Assembly (NCBI GenBank): GCA_020633335.1
Contig: JACKDU010000002.1
Location: 806,001 to 870,000, forward strand
Origin: Myxococcales bacterium
GTDB lineage: Bacteria > Myxococcota_A > Polyangia > Nannocystales > Nannocystaceae
DNA length: 64,000 nucleotides
Direction of reading: 5' to 3'
Under the pieces are notes generated by a model. That model did no database searches and was not told where the DNA came from. It saw only the letters and a list, made by a program, of their open reading frames with translations. Numbering within the stretch: position 1 is the stretch's first letter; each line of letters opens with the position of its first letter. Position numbers and translations under genes: made by a program. Below, piece by piece: positions 34,861-45,437 of this stretch.

Positions 34861-35892
34861 TTGGGCCTGCCGAACACCGCGATCGTCGTCCACGCCGTCG
34901 GCCAGGAGCTGCTCCAGCGCGGCCGCCTCGACGACGCGCTCACCTACTACCGCGGGCGCCTCGCCGGGCTCCCGGTCGAGCACCCGCTCCGGCCCTCGGT
35001 GCTCACGGCGATCGGCCAGATCCTCCGCCGCAAGGGCGATCACGCCGCGGCGATCGAGCACCTCCAGAGGGCGCTCGAGGCCAAGCGCGAGGCGATCTCG
35101 GCGAGCCACCCCTTCATCGCCTTCACCCTGATGGAGCTCGGCGAGGCCTACCTCGCCGCCGATCTCCAGGTCGAGGCCCTCGACACCTTCACGCGCGCGC
35201 TGCCGGTGCTCGAGCGCCGCCTCGGCGCCCTCCACCCCCAGACGATCGCCGCCCACCTCGCGCTCGCGCGCCTCCTCGCCAGCGCCGGCCAGATCGCGGA
35301 GGCCCGCGTCCACGCCGACAAGGTCCTCGAGACCGAGATCTACGGCCTCGGCAACGCCATCCAGATCGGCATGGCCAACGCGCTCGCCGCCCACCTCGCC
35401 TACCAGGAGGGCGATCTCGACGGGGCGATCAGCCGCTTCCAGGCCGCGCTCACCGAGCTCGAGCCCCTCGGCGACGCCGACCCCGAGGTCCTCGGCGTCC
35501 TCCACGACCTCGGCCGCGCCCTCCACCGCCGCGGCGACGGCCCGGCGGCCCGGCGCGCCTTCGAGCGCTGCCTCGAGGGCTACCGCGCGTCGGTCGGCTC
35601 CGAGCACCCGGCGACCGCGATGATCCTCAACGCGATCGGCCAGGTCCTCTACAGCGAGGGCCGCTACCAGGAGGCGCTCGAGCGCTACCACCAGGCCCTG
35701 GCGATCCGCCAGCGGGTGCTCGGCGTCGACAACCCGCAGACGATCACCACGCGCTTCAACTGCGGGACGGCGATGCGCCAGCTCGGCGATCCCTTCGGCC
35801 TCGAGGAGATGCACGCGGCCGTCGAGACCCTCGAGGAGCTCCTCGGCCCCGATCACCCCCAGGTCCAGGCGACCCGCGCGTGGCTGCGCTGA
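34861..35892 (+). CDS. Tetratricopeptide repeat protein
   Basis: This is an all-helical protein of about 343 residues built of TPR units of the 42-residue kinesin light chain-like type. Examples are HLQRALEAKREAISASHPFIAFTLMELGEAYLAA, AQIAEARVHADKVLE, CLEGYRASVGSEHPATAMILNAIGQVLYSEGRYQEALERY and ALAIRQRVLGVDNPQTITTRFNCG. The frame has no ATG near its start; TTG at 34861 is the first usable codon after the non-coding-like leader, so the start is uncertain. There is no signal peptide. Such TPRs often act next to kinases, but none is adjacent. It ends 38 bases before the following lipoprotein gene. Confidence 0.75.
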   Translation: MGLPNTAIVVHAVGQELLQRGRLDDALTYYRGRLAGLPVEHPLRPSVLTAIGQILRRKGDHAAAIEHLQRALEAKREAISASHPFIAFTLMELGEAYLAADLQVEALDTFTRALPVLERRLGALHPQTIAAHLALARLLASAGQIAEARVHADKVLETEIYGLGNAIQIGMANALAAHLAYQEGDLDGAISRFQAALTELEPLGDADPEVLGVLHDLGRALHRRGDGPAARRAFERCLEGYRASVGSEHPATAMILNAIGQVLYSEGRYQEALERYHQALAIRQRVLGVDNPQTITTRFNCGTAMRQLGDPFGLEEMHAAVETLEELLGPDHPQVQATRAWLR

Positions 35893-35894
35893 GG

Positions 35895-35922
35895 TTGCCT
35901 CCCGCGGGTCGCGGTGTATACA
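35895..35922 (+). promoter_or_regulatory. Possible sigma-70-type promoter
   Basis: TTGCCT (-35), a 16-base spacer and TATACA (-10) end 8 bases before the ATG at 35931. The -10 lies in a GTGTATACAC palindrome. Transcription would begin about at the start codon. Confidence 0.4.
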
Positions 35923-35930
35923 CGGCGCCA

Positions 35931-37019
35931 ATGCCCCGCTCGCCGCTCCGCTCGTCCCTGGCCCCGCGAGCCCTCGGCCTCGGCCTCGCGCTCGCCCTCA
36001 CCGTCGCCGGGGCCTCCGGCTGCACCTGCGAGCGATCGGGCGCGGGCGCGGGCGCGGGCGCAGGCGCGAGCGCGGCCGCCGAGGCCCCCGCGCCGCCGGC
36101 CGCGAAGCCCACCGTCGACCTCCCCGCCCTCGCCCACGTCCCCGGCGACGCCGAGCTCATCGCCCACGTCGATCTCCGCCGCCTCCTCGCCTCGCCGCTC
36201 TGGCGGGAGAACGAGTCGCTGATGACCGGCGACGCCGAGGCCCGCCGCACCCTCGACGCCCTCGCCGCCTGCGACCTCGGCCTCGCCCGCTTCACCGCGA
36301 TCGACATCGCGGTCGAGAGCCGCACCTCGCAGGTGATCGCCAGCGTCCTCGGCGAGGGGATCGGCGCCCCCGAGCGCCTCACCTGCGTCGGCGAGCGCCT
36401 CTTCGGCGGCGCCGCCGATCGCTGGCAGATCGCCGGCGAGGGCGACGCGGCGACGATCCGCCTCGACGGCGGCGCGGCGATCGGCCACGTCCGCGGCCCC
36501 GATCAGGTGATCTTCGCCTCAGCGGGCTGGGACGGCGCGCTCCGTGAGCGCCTCGCCGGCGGCGGCGCCTCGCCGGCCGTCGGCCCCCTCGGCGAGGCCC
36601 TCGCCGGCCTCGATCACGGCCGGGCGATCTGGTTCGCGGGCCAGGTCCCGGCGCTCGGCGGCGAGGCCGAGAACCTGACCTCGCTCGCCGGCGCGATCGA
36701 CCTCGACGCCGGCCTCGCCCTCGATCTCGACATGCGGGCCGCCTCGCCGGCGATCGCCGCCGGGATCCGCGCGGAGCTCGATCGCCGCCTCGGCAACATC
36801 CGCCAGCGCCTGGCGAAGAGCGGCCTCCCGCAGGCGGCGATCGACCGGGTGACGATCGCCCAGGAGGGCCCCGCCCTGCGGGTCCGCGCGGCCCTCGAGA
36901 TCGACGAGATCCGGGCGATCCGCCGGCTCCTCGCCGAGTCGCGGGGCGCCGAGGCCGAGGCCGCCGGGCGAGCGCCGAGCGAGCGGATCGATCAAGGGCG
37001 CCCGCCGACCGCGCCCTGA
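35931..37019 (+). CDS. Lipoprotein of unknown function
   Basis: Starting at the ATG at 35931 this is a 362-residue lipoprotein (lipobox VAGASGC, then TC). A (GA)n tract encoded by a GCGGGC repeat follows. The mature domain starts VDLPALAHVPGDAELIAHVDLRRLLASPLW, a pattern seen in myxobacterial proteins that report a 'cost' or threshold-like domain, but I cannot name the family. The rest is rich in AGGG and GEG turns with helices near the C-terminus (RAELDRRLGNIRQRLAKSGL). A promoter-like sequence lies just before the start. The frame to 35880 overlaps the TPR gene and is not preferred. Confidence 0.7.
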   Translation: MPRSPLRSSLAPRALGLGLALALTVAGASGCTCERSGAGAGAGAGASAAAEAPAPPAAKPTVDLPALAHVPGDAELIAHVDLRRLLASPLWRENESLMTGDAEARRTLDALAACDLGLARFTAIDIAVESRTSQVIASVLGEGIGAPERLTCVGERLFGGAADRWQIAGEGDAATIRLDGGAAIGHVRGPDQVIFASAGWDGALRERLAGGGASPAVGPLGEALAGLDHGRAIWFAGQVPALGGEAENLTSLAGAIDLDAGLALDLDMRAASPAIAAGIRAELDRRLGNIRQRLAKSGLPQAAIDRVTIAQEGPALRVRAALEIDEIRAIRRLLAESRGAEAEAAGRAPSERIDQGRPPTAP

Positions 37020-37108
37020 CGCTCGCCCTCCGCACCTCGCCCCTCCGCACCGGCGGAGCGCCAAATCCTGCGCTTGCCCGCGGCCGCCGCGATCGCTACC
37101 CCTTGCCC

Positions 37109-37630
37109 ATGGCCCGCTTCGACTCGACCACCGCCTCCTGCGAGATCCACACATTCAAGGAGGGCCTCCTCGCGGCGATGGGCCACGATCTCAAGATCGC
37201 GGTCGACCGCCTCGAGATCACCGTCGACGACGCCAGCCGGGCGGTCAAGGCGACCTTCCAGGCGGGCTCGCTGCGGGTCGTCGGCCCCCTCAGCGGCGGC
37301 TCCCTCAGCGACAAGGACCGCGCGGAGATCGAGGCCAACATCCGCAAGAAGGTCCTCGACCCCGACCGCTACCCGGAGATCCGCTTCGCCTCGACCGCGG
37401 TCGAGGACGCCGGCGAGGGCCTGCGGATCCGCGGCGATCTCACCCTCCACGGCCAGACCCGGCCGATCGCCTTCACCACCCGCCCCGAGGGCGATCGCCA
37501 GGTCGCCGAGGTGACGCTGAGCCAGCCCGAGTTCGGGATCAAGCCCTACAAGGCGCCGCTCGGGGTGATCAAGATCAAGCCCGAGGTCCGCGTCCTCGTC
37601 AGCGTCCCCTGGCCCAAGAGCCAGGCGTAG
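37109..37630 (+). CDS. YceI family lipocalin-like protein
   Basis: This is a 173-residue YceI-like protein. The family fold binds isoprenoid or amide lipids in a beta-barrel. Signatures include ASCEIHTFKEGLLAAMGHDLKIAVDRLEI at the start (YceI proteins with an AxGHD loop), NIRKKVLDPDRYPEIRFAS, LTLHGQTRPIAF and FGIKPYKAPLGVIKIKPEVRV. No signal peptide is present, unlike E. coli YceI, so it would be cytoplasmic. The start ATG at 37109 is preferred over a TTG two codons upstream. Confidence 0.9.
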   Translation: MARFDSTTASCEIHTFKEGLLAAMGHDLKIAVDRLEITVDDASRAVKATFQAGSLRVVGPLSGGSLSDKDRAEIEANIRKKVLDPDRYPEIRFASTAVEDAGEGLRIRGDLTLHGQTRPIAFTTRPEGDRQVAEVTLSQPEFGIKPYKAPLGVIKIKPEVRVLVSVPWPKSQA

Positions 37631-37640
37631 GAGAGCGCGC

Positions 37641-38513
37641 TCAGGCGTCGCCGTCGTCGCCCCGGCGGCTCGCCAGGTAGGCGAAGACCCCGCCGGTGCC
37701 GAACATCACCAGGCTGTAGATCGCCGGGGCGATGCTCATCACCTTGTCGCCGAGGATCGTCGAGGTGACCAGGAGCGCGGTCGTCCCGTTCTGGATCCCG
37801 ACCTCGACGCCGATCGTGATCCCCTGGCGGCGGCCGAGGCCGGCCACCCGCGCGCCGACGAAGCCGGCGGCCATCGCCAGGAGGTTGAGCGCGAGGGTCG
37901 AGAGGCCGACCTGGGCGAAGAAGTCGAGGATCCGGTCGGAGTTCTGCTTGATGATCCCGGCGATGATCACGGCCAGGATGACGATCGAGAAGATCTTCAC
38001 CGGCTTCTCGGAGCGGGCCGCGGCCCCCGGCGCGAAGCGGCGGATCACCATCCCGAGGAAGATCGGCACCACCGTGATCGCCAGGAGCTGGATGATCGTC
38101 TCCTTGACCGGCAGCGCGACCGCCTGCGAGGAGCCCATCAGATCGTCCATCACCGGCGCCAGGATCAGCGGCAGGGTGAAGGGCGTGACCAGCGAGACGA
38201 TCGCCGTCAGGGTCACCGAGAGGGCGACGTCGCCGCGGGCGAGGAAGGAGATCATGTTCGAGGTGACGCCGCCCGGCGAGAGCGCGAGGACCATGAGGCC
38301 GACCGCGAGCGCGCCGCTCATCCCGAAGAGCTTGACCACCAGGAGCCCGAGGATCGGCAGCGCCACCATCTGCAGGAGCACGCCGACCGCGACCGCCTTG
38401 GGGAACGCGAGCACCCGCCGGAAGTCCGCCCGCTCGAGCGAGAGCCCCATCCCGAGCATGACGATGAAGAGCGAGGCGGGGAGGACGACTTTGCTGAGAA
38501 AGGTGGCTTCCAT
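37641..38513 (-). CDS. Bile acid:sodium symporter (BASS) family transporter
   Basis: This 290-residue inner-membrane protein has about nine to ten helices and the BASS fold. Signatures include LFIVMLGMGLSLERADFRRVLAFPKAV, LVLALSPGGVTSNMISFLARGDVALSVTLTA (the Na+-binding ALSPGGxxSN box), and VGIQNGTTALLV (the second conserved helix crossover). It likely co-transports an organic anion with sodium; the substrate cannot be predicted. Length is typical. It converges on YceI. Confidence 0.9.
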   Translation of the reverse strand: MEATFLSKVVLPASLFIVMLGMGLSLERADFRRVLAFPKAVAVGVLLQMVALPILGLLVVKLFGMSGALAVGLMVLALSPGGVTSNMISFLARGDVALSVTLTAIVSLVTPFTLPLILAPVMDDLMGSSQAVALPVKETIIQLLAITVVPIFLGMVIRRFAPGAAARSEKPVKIFSIVILAVIIAGIIKQNSDRILDFFAQVGLSTLALNLLAMAAGFVGARVAGLGRRQGITIGVEVGIQNGTTALLVTSTILGDKVMSIAPAIYSLVMFGTGGVFAYLASRRGDDGDA

Positions 38514-38655
38514 GGGGGCAACGCGAGGATACCCGGAAAGCCGCGGCGGGCGCGCCAGGTGCTTCTGCCCCCTCGCCCTCGCCTTGCCCCCGGACCAGGT
38601 CGGCGCGCCGCCGACTCAAACATCGTTCCCTGGGCTCGTGATGGGGCCGCGTGGG

Positions 38656-40197
38656 CTAGCTCGCCGGCTGCGCCCGGAGCTCGCGCTTGAGGATCTTGCC
38701 GGTCGGACCCTTCGGGAGCGCCTCAATAATCTCGACGATCCGCGGGTATTTGTAGGCCGCGAGGTGCTCCTTGCAGTAGGCGATGAGCGCCTCCGGGGTG
38801 ACGCTCTGGCCGGGCCTCAGGGCGACGATCGCCTTCACCTCCTCGCCGAGCTTCTCGTGCGGCACGCCGATCACCGCCGCCTCGCCGATCGCCGGGTGGC
38901 CGTAGAGCACCTCCTCGATCTCGCGGGGGTAGACGTTGAAGCCGCCGCGGATCACCATGTCCTTCTTGCGATCGACGATGAAGTAGTAGCCCTCGGCGTC
39001 GCGGGTGGCGATGTCGCCGGTGTGGAACCATCCATCGACGATCGCCTCGGTCGTCGCCTCCGGCTTGTTGTAGTAGCCCTTCATCACGTTGTGGCCGCGG
39101 ATGCAGATCTCGCCCGGCGTCCCCTCGGCGTCGACGACCTTGCCCTCGGCGTCGACCAGCTGGAACTCGACGCCCCAGATCGGCAGGCCGATCGAGCCCG
39201 GCCTCTTCGGGCGATCGAGGACGTTGAACGACGCGACCGGCGAGGTCTCGCTGAGGCCGTAGCCCTCGAGGATGTTGACCCCGTACTTGCGATCGAAGGC
39301 GCCCATCACCTCGACCGGCATCGCCGCGCCGCCGGAGACGCAGCGCTCCAGGGACGAGAGGTCGTAGGTGTCGGCGTCCGGGTGGTGGAGGAGCGCGAAG
39401 TACATCGTCGGCACCCCGGCGAAGAGCGAGACCTTGTGGGCCTGCATGAGCTGGAAGGCCGCGGTCGCGTCGAAGCGCGGGAGGAGGACGATGTGGCCGC
39501 CGCCGAAGAGCACCGCGTTGTGCATCACCGTCTGGCCGAAGGAGTGGAAGAGCGGGAGCACGGTCAGCGCGGTCGTGTCGCCGTCGAGCGCGAGGAGGTC
39601 GTCGCGGACGTAGAGCGCGTTGTAGAACATGTTGAAGTGGGTGAGCTGCGCCCCCTTCGGCCGGCCGGTGGTCCCCGAGGTGTAGAGGATCACCGCGGTG
39701 TCGTCGGGCATCGTCGGCGGCAGGTAGGCGACCGGGTCGCTCTTCGCGATCAGCGCCCCCATGCTCTTGGCGCCCTCGGGCGCGCTCATGTCCCCGGGGT
39801 CAGCCTTGGCGACGATCAGGTGCTTGCACCCCGGCGCGCGGGCGAAGGCCGCCTCCGCCTGGGGGAGGAAGCCCTCCCAGACCACCAGCGCGACCGCCTC
39901 GGAGTCGGCGAGGTGATAGGCGATCTCATCGGCGGTGAGGAGGACATTGAGGGGGACGACCGCGCCGCCGGCGTAGTGGGTGGCGAAGTAGGCGATCGTG
40001 AAGTGGGGGACGTTGGGGAGCATCAGGGCGACGTGCTGCCCCTGGCGGATCCCGAGGCCCCGAAGACCGCCGGCGAGGCGCTGGACCGCGGCGTGGACCC
40101 GCCCGTAGCTCAGGGTCGTCGACCCGAGGGTGAGGGCCGGGCGATCGGGGTGGGCGTTCGCGCTCTCGCGGAGGATGACGGCGAGGTTGAGGCTCAT
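38656..40197 (-). CDS. Long-chain acyl-CoA synthetase (AMP-binding)
   Basis: This 513-residue adenylate-forming enzyme activates a carboxylic acid with ATP and joins it to CoA. The A3 motif is ILYTSGTTGRPKGAQLTH. ILEGYGLSETSPVASFN and GWFHTGDIATRDAEGYYFIVDRKKDMVIRGGFNVYPREIEEVLY carry the hinge and A8 motifs. The C-terminal PKGPTGKILKREL has the catalytic lysine. Length and layout are those of FadD-type or fatty-acid/aryl-CoA ligases. It is divergent from the VWA lipoprotein gene. A degenerate palindrome copy is in its middle. Confidence 0.93.
   Translation of the reverse strand: MSLNLAVILRESANAHPDRPALTLGSTTLSYGRVHAAVQRLAGGLRGLGIRQGQHVALMLPNVPHFTIAYFATHYAGGAVVPLNVLLTADEIAYHLADSEAVALVVWEGFLPQAEAAFARAPGCKHLIVAKADPGDMSAPEGAKSMGALIAKSDPVAYLPPTMPDDTAVILYTSGTTGRPKGAQLTHFNMFYNALYVRDDLLALDGDTTALTVLPLFHSFGQTVMHNAVLFGGGHIVLLPRFDATAAFQLMQAHKVSLFAGVPTMYFALLHHPDADTYDLSSLERCVSGGAAMPVEVMGAFDRKYGVNILEGYGLSETSPVASFNVLDRPKRPGSIGLPIWGVEFQLVDAEGKVVDAEGTPGEICIRGHNVMKGYYNKPEATTEAIVDGWFHTGDIATRDAEGYYFIVDRKKDMVIRGGFNVYPREIEEVLYGHPAIGEAAVIGVPHEKLGEEVKAIVALRPGQSVTPEALIAYCKEHLAAYKYPRIVEIIEALPKGPTGKILKRELRAQPAS
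39787..39804. repeat. Degenerate palindrome copy (inside the acyl-CoA synthetase gene)
   Basis: CATGTCC-CCGG-GGTCAGC. The inner GTCC/GGTC and spacer length fit the element. The outer arms differ at one or two bases. It is a weak copy and could be a coincidence. Confidence 0.35.
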
Positions 40198-40281
40198 GGC
40201 GCCAGGCTAGCAAATGCGGGGTCCGGCTGCGCGGCTGGCGGCCGTGCAATTCTGCCCGCGCATTGGGCATAATCGGTCCCC

Positions 40282-41370
40282 GTGCGCCCCCTCGCCCGCC
40301 TCGCCCTCTCCCTCGCCGCCACGATCGGGCTCGCCGCGTGCAGCGGCGGCGACGACCAGGGGAGCGGCGCGACCGCGACCTCGATCACCGGCGGCGCGAC
40401 GTCGATCACCACCGCGGCGACGACCGTGACCACCGGCACGACCACCGCGGCGACCAGCGCGTCGTCGACCAGCGGATCGAGCGGCGACCTCTCGGCGAGC
40501 GGCAGCGACTCCGAGTCGATGTCCGGCGGCGACAAGCTCGACCTCGCCCCCGACGTCGAGCTCCCCGGCTGCGACTCGGTCGACATCCTCTTCGTGATCG
40601 ACAACTCGGCGTCGATGGCCACCTACCAGGAGGCGCTCGCCGAGGCCTTCCCCGGCTTCGTCGACGCGATCTTCGCCAACCTCCCGAAGGGCGTCGACAT
40701 CCACGTCGGGATCACCACCACCGACTTCTTCTGCAACGGCGACGGTGAGGAGTGCGCCTGCCCGGACTCGACGATCTCCTGCCAGAGCGCGGCCGACGTC
40801 GCGACGATCGAGATGTACTACACCCCGCCGACCGAGGGCTCGAACGGGATCAACGGCAGCCAGGGGCGCCTCTTCAAGCACGGCGGCCAGACCTACTTCA
40901 AGTCGAACACCGCCGACGATCCGGCGCCCCTCAAGAACTGGTTCACCGCGGCCGCGAAGGCGGCGGGCGAGCTCGGCTGCTCCTTCGAGATGCCGGTCGC
41001 GGCCGCCGGCTACGTCGCCCACCCGGCCAACGCCGAGACCAACGCGGGCTTCATCCGCGACGAGGACGCGGTCCTCCTGGTCATCTTCCTCACCGACGAG
41101 CCCGACAAGTCACCGGAGGCGCTCAAGACCTACAAGCAGATGCTCCTCGATGCGAAGAGCGCCTGCGGCGGCGAGGCGTGCATCCTCACCGCCGGCCTGG
41201 TGCCGCCCTGCATTGAGGGGATCAACCAGAAGCTCTGGCAGATGATGACCGCCTTCGGCGGGACGCCGACCTGGGGCGACATCAAGGCGACCGAGAGCTA
41301 CACGGAGGTCGTCGGCGAGGCGCTCGCGGCGGCCCTCGAGGACACCTGCACCAACATCCCGCAGGGCTAG
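40282..41370 (+). CDS. Stalked lipoprotein with von Willebrand factor A-like domain
   Basis: This 362-residue lipoprotein starts at a GTG (lipobox TIGLAAC). The stalk is Thr/Ser/Gly-rich for about 70 residues. The domain opens with VDILFVIDNSASMATYQEALAEAFPGFVDAI, and its DNSAS matches the MIDAS metal site DxSxS. Several Cys (CNGDGEECACPDSTISC) follow, then VLLVIFLTDEPDKS. VWA domains mediate adhesion or protein binding via a divalent ion. It is probably an outer-surface protein. A GGCATAAT 10 bases upstream could be a -10. It converges on the glycine-rich gene, with the palindrome and a terminator between. Confidence 0.83.
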   Translation: MRPLARLALSLAATIGLAACSGGDDQGSGATATSITGGATSITTAATTVTTGTTTAATSASSTSGSSGDLSASGSDSESMSGGDKLDLAPDVELPGCDSVDILFVIDNSASMATYQEALAEAFPGFVDAIFANLPKGVDIHVGITTTDFFCNGDGEECACPDSTISCQSAADVATIEMYYTPPTEGSNGINGSQGRLFKHGGQTYFKSNTADDPAPLKNWFTAAAKAAGELGCSFEMPVAAAGYVAHPANAETNAGFIRDEDAVLLVIFLTDEPDKSPEALKTYKQMLLDAKSACGGEACILTAGLVPPCIEGINQKLWQMMTAFGGTPTWGDIKATESYTEVVGEALAAALEDTCTNIPQG

Positions 41371-41388
41371 TCGGCGCGGCAGTCACTA

Positions 41389-41406
41389 CCTGTCCGAACG
41401 AACAGG
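41389..41406. repeat. Dispersed palindrome copy (after the VWA gene)
   Basis: CCTGTCC-GAAC-GAACAGG lies 18 bases past the VWA stop codon and just before the terminator of the opposite gene. Confidence 0.6.
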
Positions 41407-41407
41407 C

Positions 41408-41442
41408 AAAAAACGAAGCCCCCGGAGGCGCGCTCCGGGGGC
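41408..41442 (-). terminator. Rho-independent terminator of the glycine-rich gene
   Basis: On the minus strand a 10-bp stem (GCCCCCGGAG / CTCCGGGGGC, loop of five bases) is followed by TTCG and a run of six T. It lies 27 bases past the stop of the minus-strand gene. This is the clearest intrinsic terminator in the window. Confidence 0.85.
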
Positions 41443-41468
41443 CCTCGTGCGCCGCCGAGGCGCGGCCG

Positions 41469-43283
<1,815 letters not shown>

Positions 43284-43873
43284 GGTCCGCCGACTATCGA
43301 TGAGGAGATCGGGCCCGTCAATCGAAAGCGCGCGCGACCCCGCGAGCGAGGCGCGATACGAGGCCACCGTCGCCCACGCGCACCGACATCGACGCCGTTC
43401 GTCGGGCGCTGACGTCTGCCCGATCGAGCGTGTCTCTTGGGGCCGACGCCCCCCAAGCGATCGCCAGGCCGCCGGGCCCGGGCGCCGCGGCCGTGCCGTC
43501 CGAGCGCCGCCCCGCGATCACCGGTCCGGCCCCGCGCTCCCGCGTGTGATCGAGTACATGTCCGAAGGGGCATCCAGGCGACGCCGCGTCTGCCCGCCGC
43601 GGTCGCTCGCCCCCCCGGGGACACCCGCCCGCACACCTGCCCGTCCGTCCATCCGCCGCGGCCGGATCCTGACCCGCGCCGGCCGGCGATCCACGCGAGG
43701 ATCCACGCGAGGGCGAGTCGCCTCACGCCCGCGACCGCCCGCCGCCCCGATCGCGCCCGCAGGCCCCGGCGCGGCCGGCCGCGGCCAAGGCCGGCCCATG
43801 CCGGGCGAATTCGGCCGCGTCCGGGCGAAGCCGCGGGCTGTGCGTCCTCTCTCCAGGTGATACACATTGGCCC
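43284..43873. other. Long intergenic region (about 590 bases)
   Basis: This lies between two divergent genes. I see no gene with a plausible product on either strand. It contains a degenerate copy of the dispersed palindrome (43557-43574). The right end (GTGATACACATTGG) precedes the GTG start of the PLP enzyme. A promoter for the glycine-rich gene should be near 43290-43320. Confidence 0.5.
43557..43574. repeat. Degenerate palindrome copy (intergenic)
   Basis: CATGTCC-GAAG-GGGCATC, preceded by A. The arms differ from the consensus, but the spacer length and central GTCC/GG are kept. It is a weak copy. Confidence 0.35.
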
Positions 43874-45025
43874 GTGCACGCGCCCCAGCACACCCGGCTC
43901 GACGCCGCGGTCGCCCCCCTCGTCGAGCGCCTGGCGACCCCCGCGTTGTTCATCGATCTCGACGCGGTCGATCACAACATCGCGGCGATCGTCGGCCGCT
44001 GCGGCGGCGGGCAGCGCTGGCGGCCGCACGTCAAGACGATCAAGCAGGCCGCGCTCCTGGAGCGCCTCTTCGCCGCCGGCGTCCGGGCCTGCAAGTGCGC
44101 GACCCTCGACGAGCTCCGCATGGTCCTTGAGACAGCCTCGTCGACCGGCACCCGCGGGGTCGACGTCCTGGTCGCCTACCCGCTCCACCCGGGCGCCCTC
44201 GAGGCGGCGATCCGCCTCGCCCAGGTCCACCCGAGCGTCCGGGTCTCCTTCCTCGCCGACAGCCCGGAGCACGCGCGCGCGCTGCAGGGCGCCAGCGACG
44301 GCGAGCGCCGCTGGCCGCTCTTCCTCGACGTCGACACCGGCATGCACCGGACCGGCACCTTCGCCGCCCGCTGGGCCGCCCAGATCCGCGACCTCGCCGC
44401 CCACCTCAAGGGCTTCGAGATCGTCGGCCTCCACGGCTACGAGGGGCACCTCGGGTGGGATCAGCGGGCCGAGGCGGCGGCCGGCTACGACGCGCTCTGC
44501 GAGCTCGCGCGGCGCCTCGGCGACGCCGGGGTGACGATCGCCGAGATCTGCACCTCCGGGTCCCATACCTACGCGGCGGCGCTCGACCACGCGGGCCTCG
44601 CCGGCGGCCCCTGGCACCACACGGTCTCGCCAGGGACGCTCGTCCTCAGCGACCGCCGCTGCGGCCCGGCGATCGCCGAGCTCGGGCTCCTCCAGGCCGC
44701 CCTCGTCGCCACCCGCGTGATCAGCCGCGACGGCGTCCGCCGGATCACCGTCGACGCCGGCTCCAAGGCGATCGCCCCCGACTGCCCGGCGCCGACCTGC
44801 GAGGTCGTCGGCTGGCCCGAGCTCTTCCCCCAGACCCCGAGCGAGGAGCACCTGCCCCTCGATCTCGGCGGCCTCGCCCCGCCGGCCCTCGGCCGCCTCC
44901 TCTGGCTCGTCCCGCAGCACGTCTGCACCACCGTCAACCTCTACCGGGTCGCCCTCCTGGTCCGCGACCACGCGGTCGTCGGCGAGAGCCCGATCGCCAG
45001 CGGCCACCACCCCTGGCTCACCTGA
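43874..45025 (+). CDS. D-threonine aldolase / D-serine dehydratase-like PLP enzyme
   Basis: This 383-residue enzyme has an alanine-racemase N-terminal barrel. The PLP lysine is Lys54 (RPHVKTIK) and the following AGVRACKCATLDEL is typical. The C-terminal zinc site of the DSD1/D-threonine aldolase family is in LVPQHVCTTVNLYRVALLV (His and Cys). The start is a GTG, and the alternative downstream codons would cut the barrel. It acts on D-amino acids (cleavage or deamination). The exact substrate is unclear. Confidence 0.88.
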   Translation: MHAPQHTRLDAAVAPLVERLATPALFIDLDAVDHNIAAIVGRCGGGQRWRPHVKTIKQAALLERLFAAGVRACKCATLDELRMVLETASSTGTRGVDVLVAYPLHPGALEAAIRLAQVHPSVRVSFLADSPEHARALQGASDGERRWPLFLDVDTGMHRTGTFAARWAAQIRDLAAHLKGFEIVGLHGYEGHLGWDQRAEAAAGYDALCELARRLGDAGVTIAEICTSGSHTYAAALDHAGLAGGPWHHTVSPGTLVLSDRRCGPAIAELGLLQAALVATRVISRDGVRRITVDAGSKAIAPDCPAPTCEVVGWPELFPQTPSEEHLPLDLGGLAPPALGRLLWLVPQHVCTTVNLYRVALLVRDHAVVGESPIASGHHPWLT

Positions 45026-45048
45026 GCAGCGACCCGCGCCCGCCCTCA

Positions 45049-45072
45049 CGTCGACGCAGGGACGCGTCGACG
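45049..45072. terminator. Hairpin between two plus-strand genes
   Basis: There is a perfect 9-bp inverted repeat (CGTCGACGC / GCGTCGACG) with a 6-base loop. It lies between the PLP enzyme stop and the DUF167 start. It may be a weak terminator or a regulatory hairpin just upstream of the ribosome-binding site AAGGAAGGA. Confidence 0.4.
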
Positions 45073-45091
45073 GGCCCGCCCAAGGAAGGAC

Positions 45092-45400
45092 ATGAGCGCC
45101 ACGATCATCCGCGCCGGAGCCGGTGAGAGCGTCGAGATCGACGTCCAGGTGGTCCCCCGCGCCTCCCGCAGCCGCGTCGTCGGCGTCCACGGCGATCGCC
45201 TCAAGATCCAGCTCGCGGCCCCGCCGGTCGACGGCGCCGCCAACGAGGCGCTCATCGAGGTGATCGCCGACCTCCTCGCCTGTCCCAGGGGCGCGGTGTC
45301 GATCGCCCGCGGCCACACCGGCAAGCGCAAGACCCTGCGGGTCGTCGGCGTCGACGTCGACGCGGTCCGGCGCGCGCTCGGCCTCGCGGGCGGCGGCCCG
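45092..45400 (+). CDS. DUF167 (YggU-like) protein; 3' end not resolved
   Basis: The first 95 residues are a complete DUF167 domain: VEIDVQVVPRASRSRVVGVHGDRLKIQLAAPPVDGAANEALIEVIADLLACPRGAVSIARGHTGKRKTLRVVG. A strong ribosome-binding sequence (AAGGAAGGA) precedes the ATG. The frame then runs on without a stop to 46720 as an Arg/Pro-rich shadow, while the real coding frame downstream is the lipoprotein in another frame. The end given here is the end of the domain, not a stop codon. Together with the missing start of the next gene, this points to an indel or a deletion. Confidence 0.7.
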
Positions 45401-45437
45401 GCGGCGGCCCCCCCAGCCGCGACCGCGAGCGCCGGCG

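Noticed and set aside
44120..44137. ATGGTCC-TTGA-GACAGCC as another palindrome copy
   Set aside because: The arms do not pair well and the outer bases do not match the consensus.
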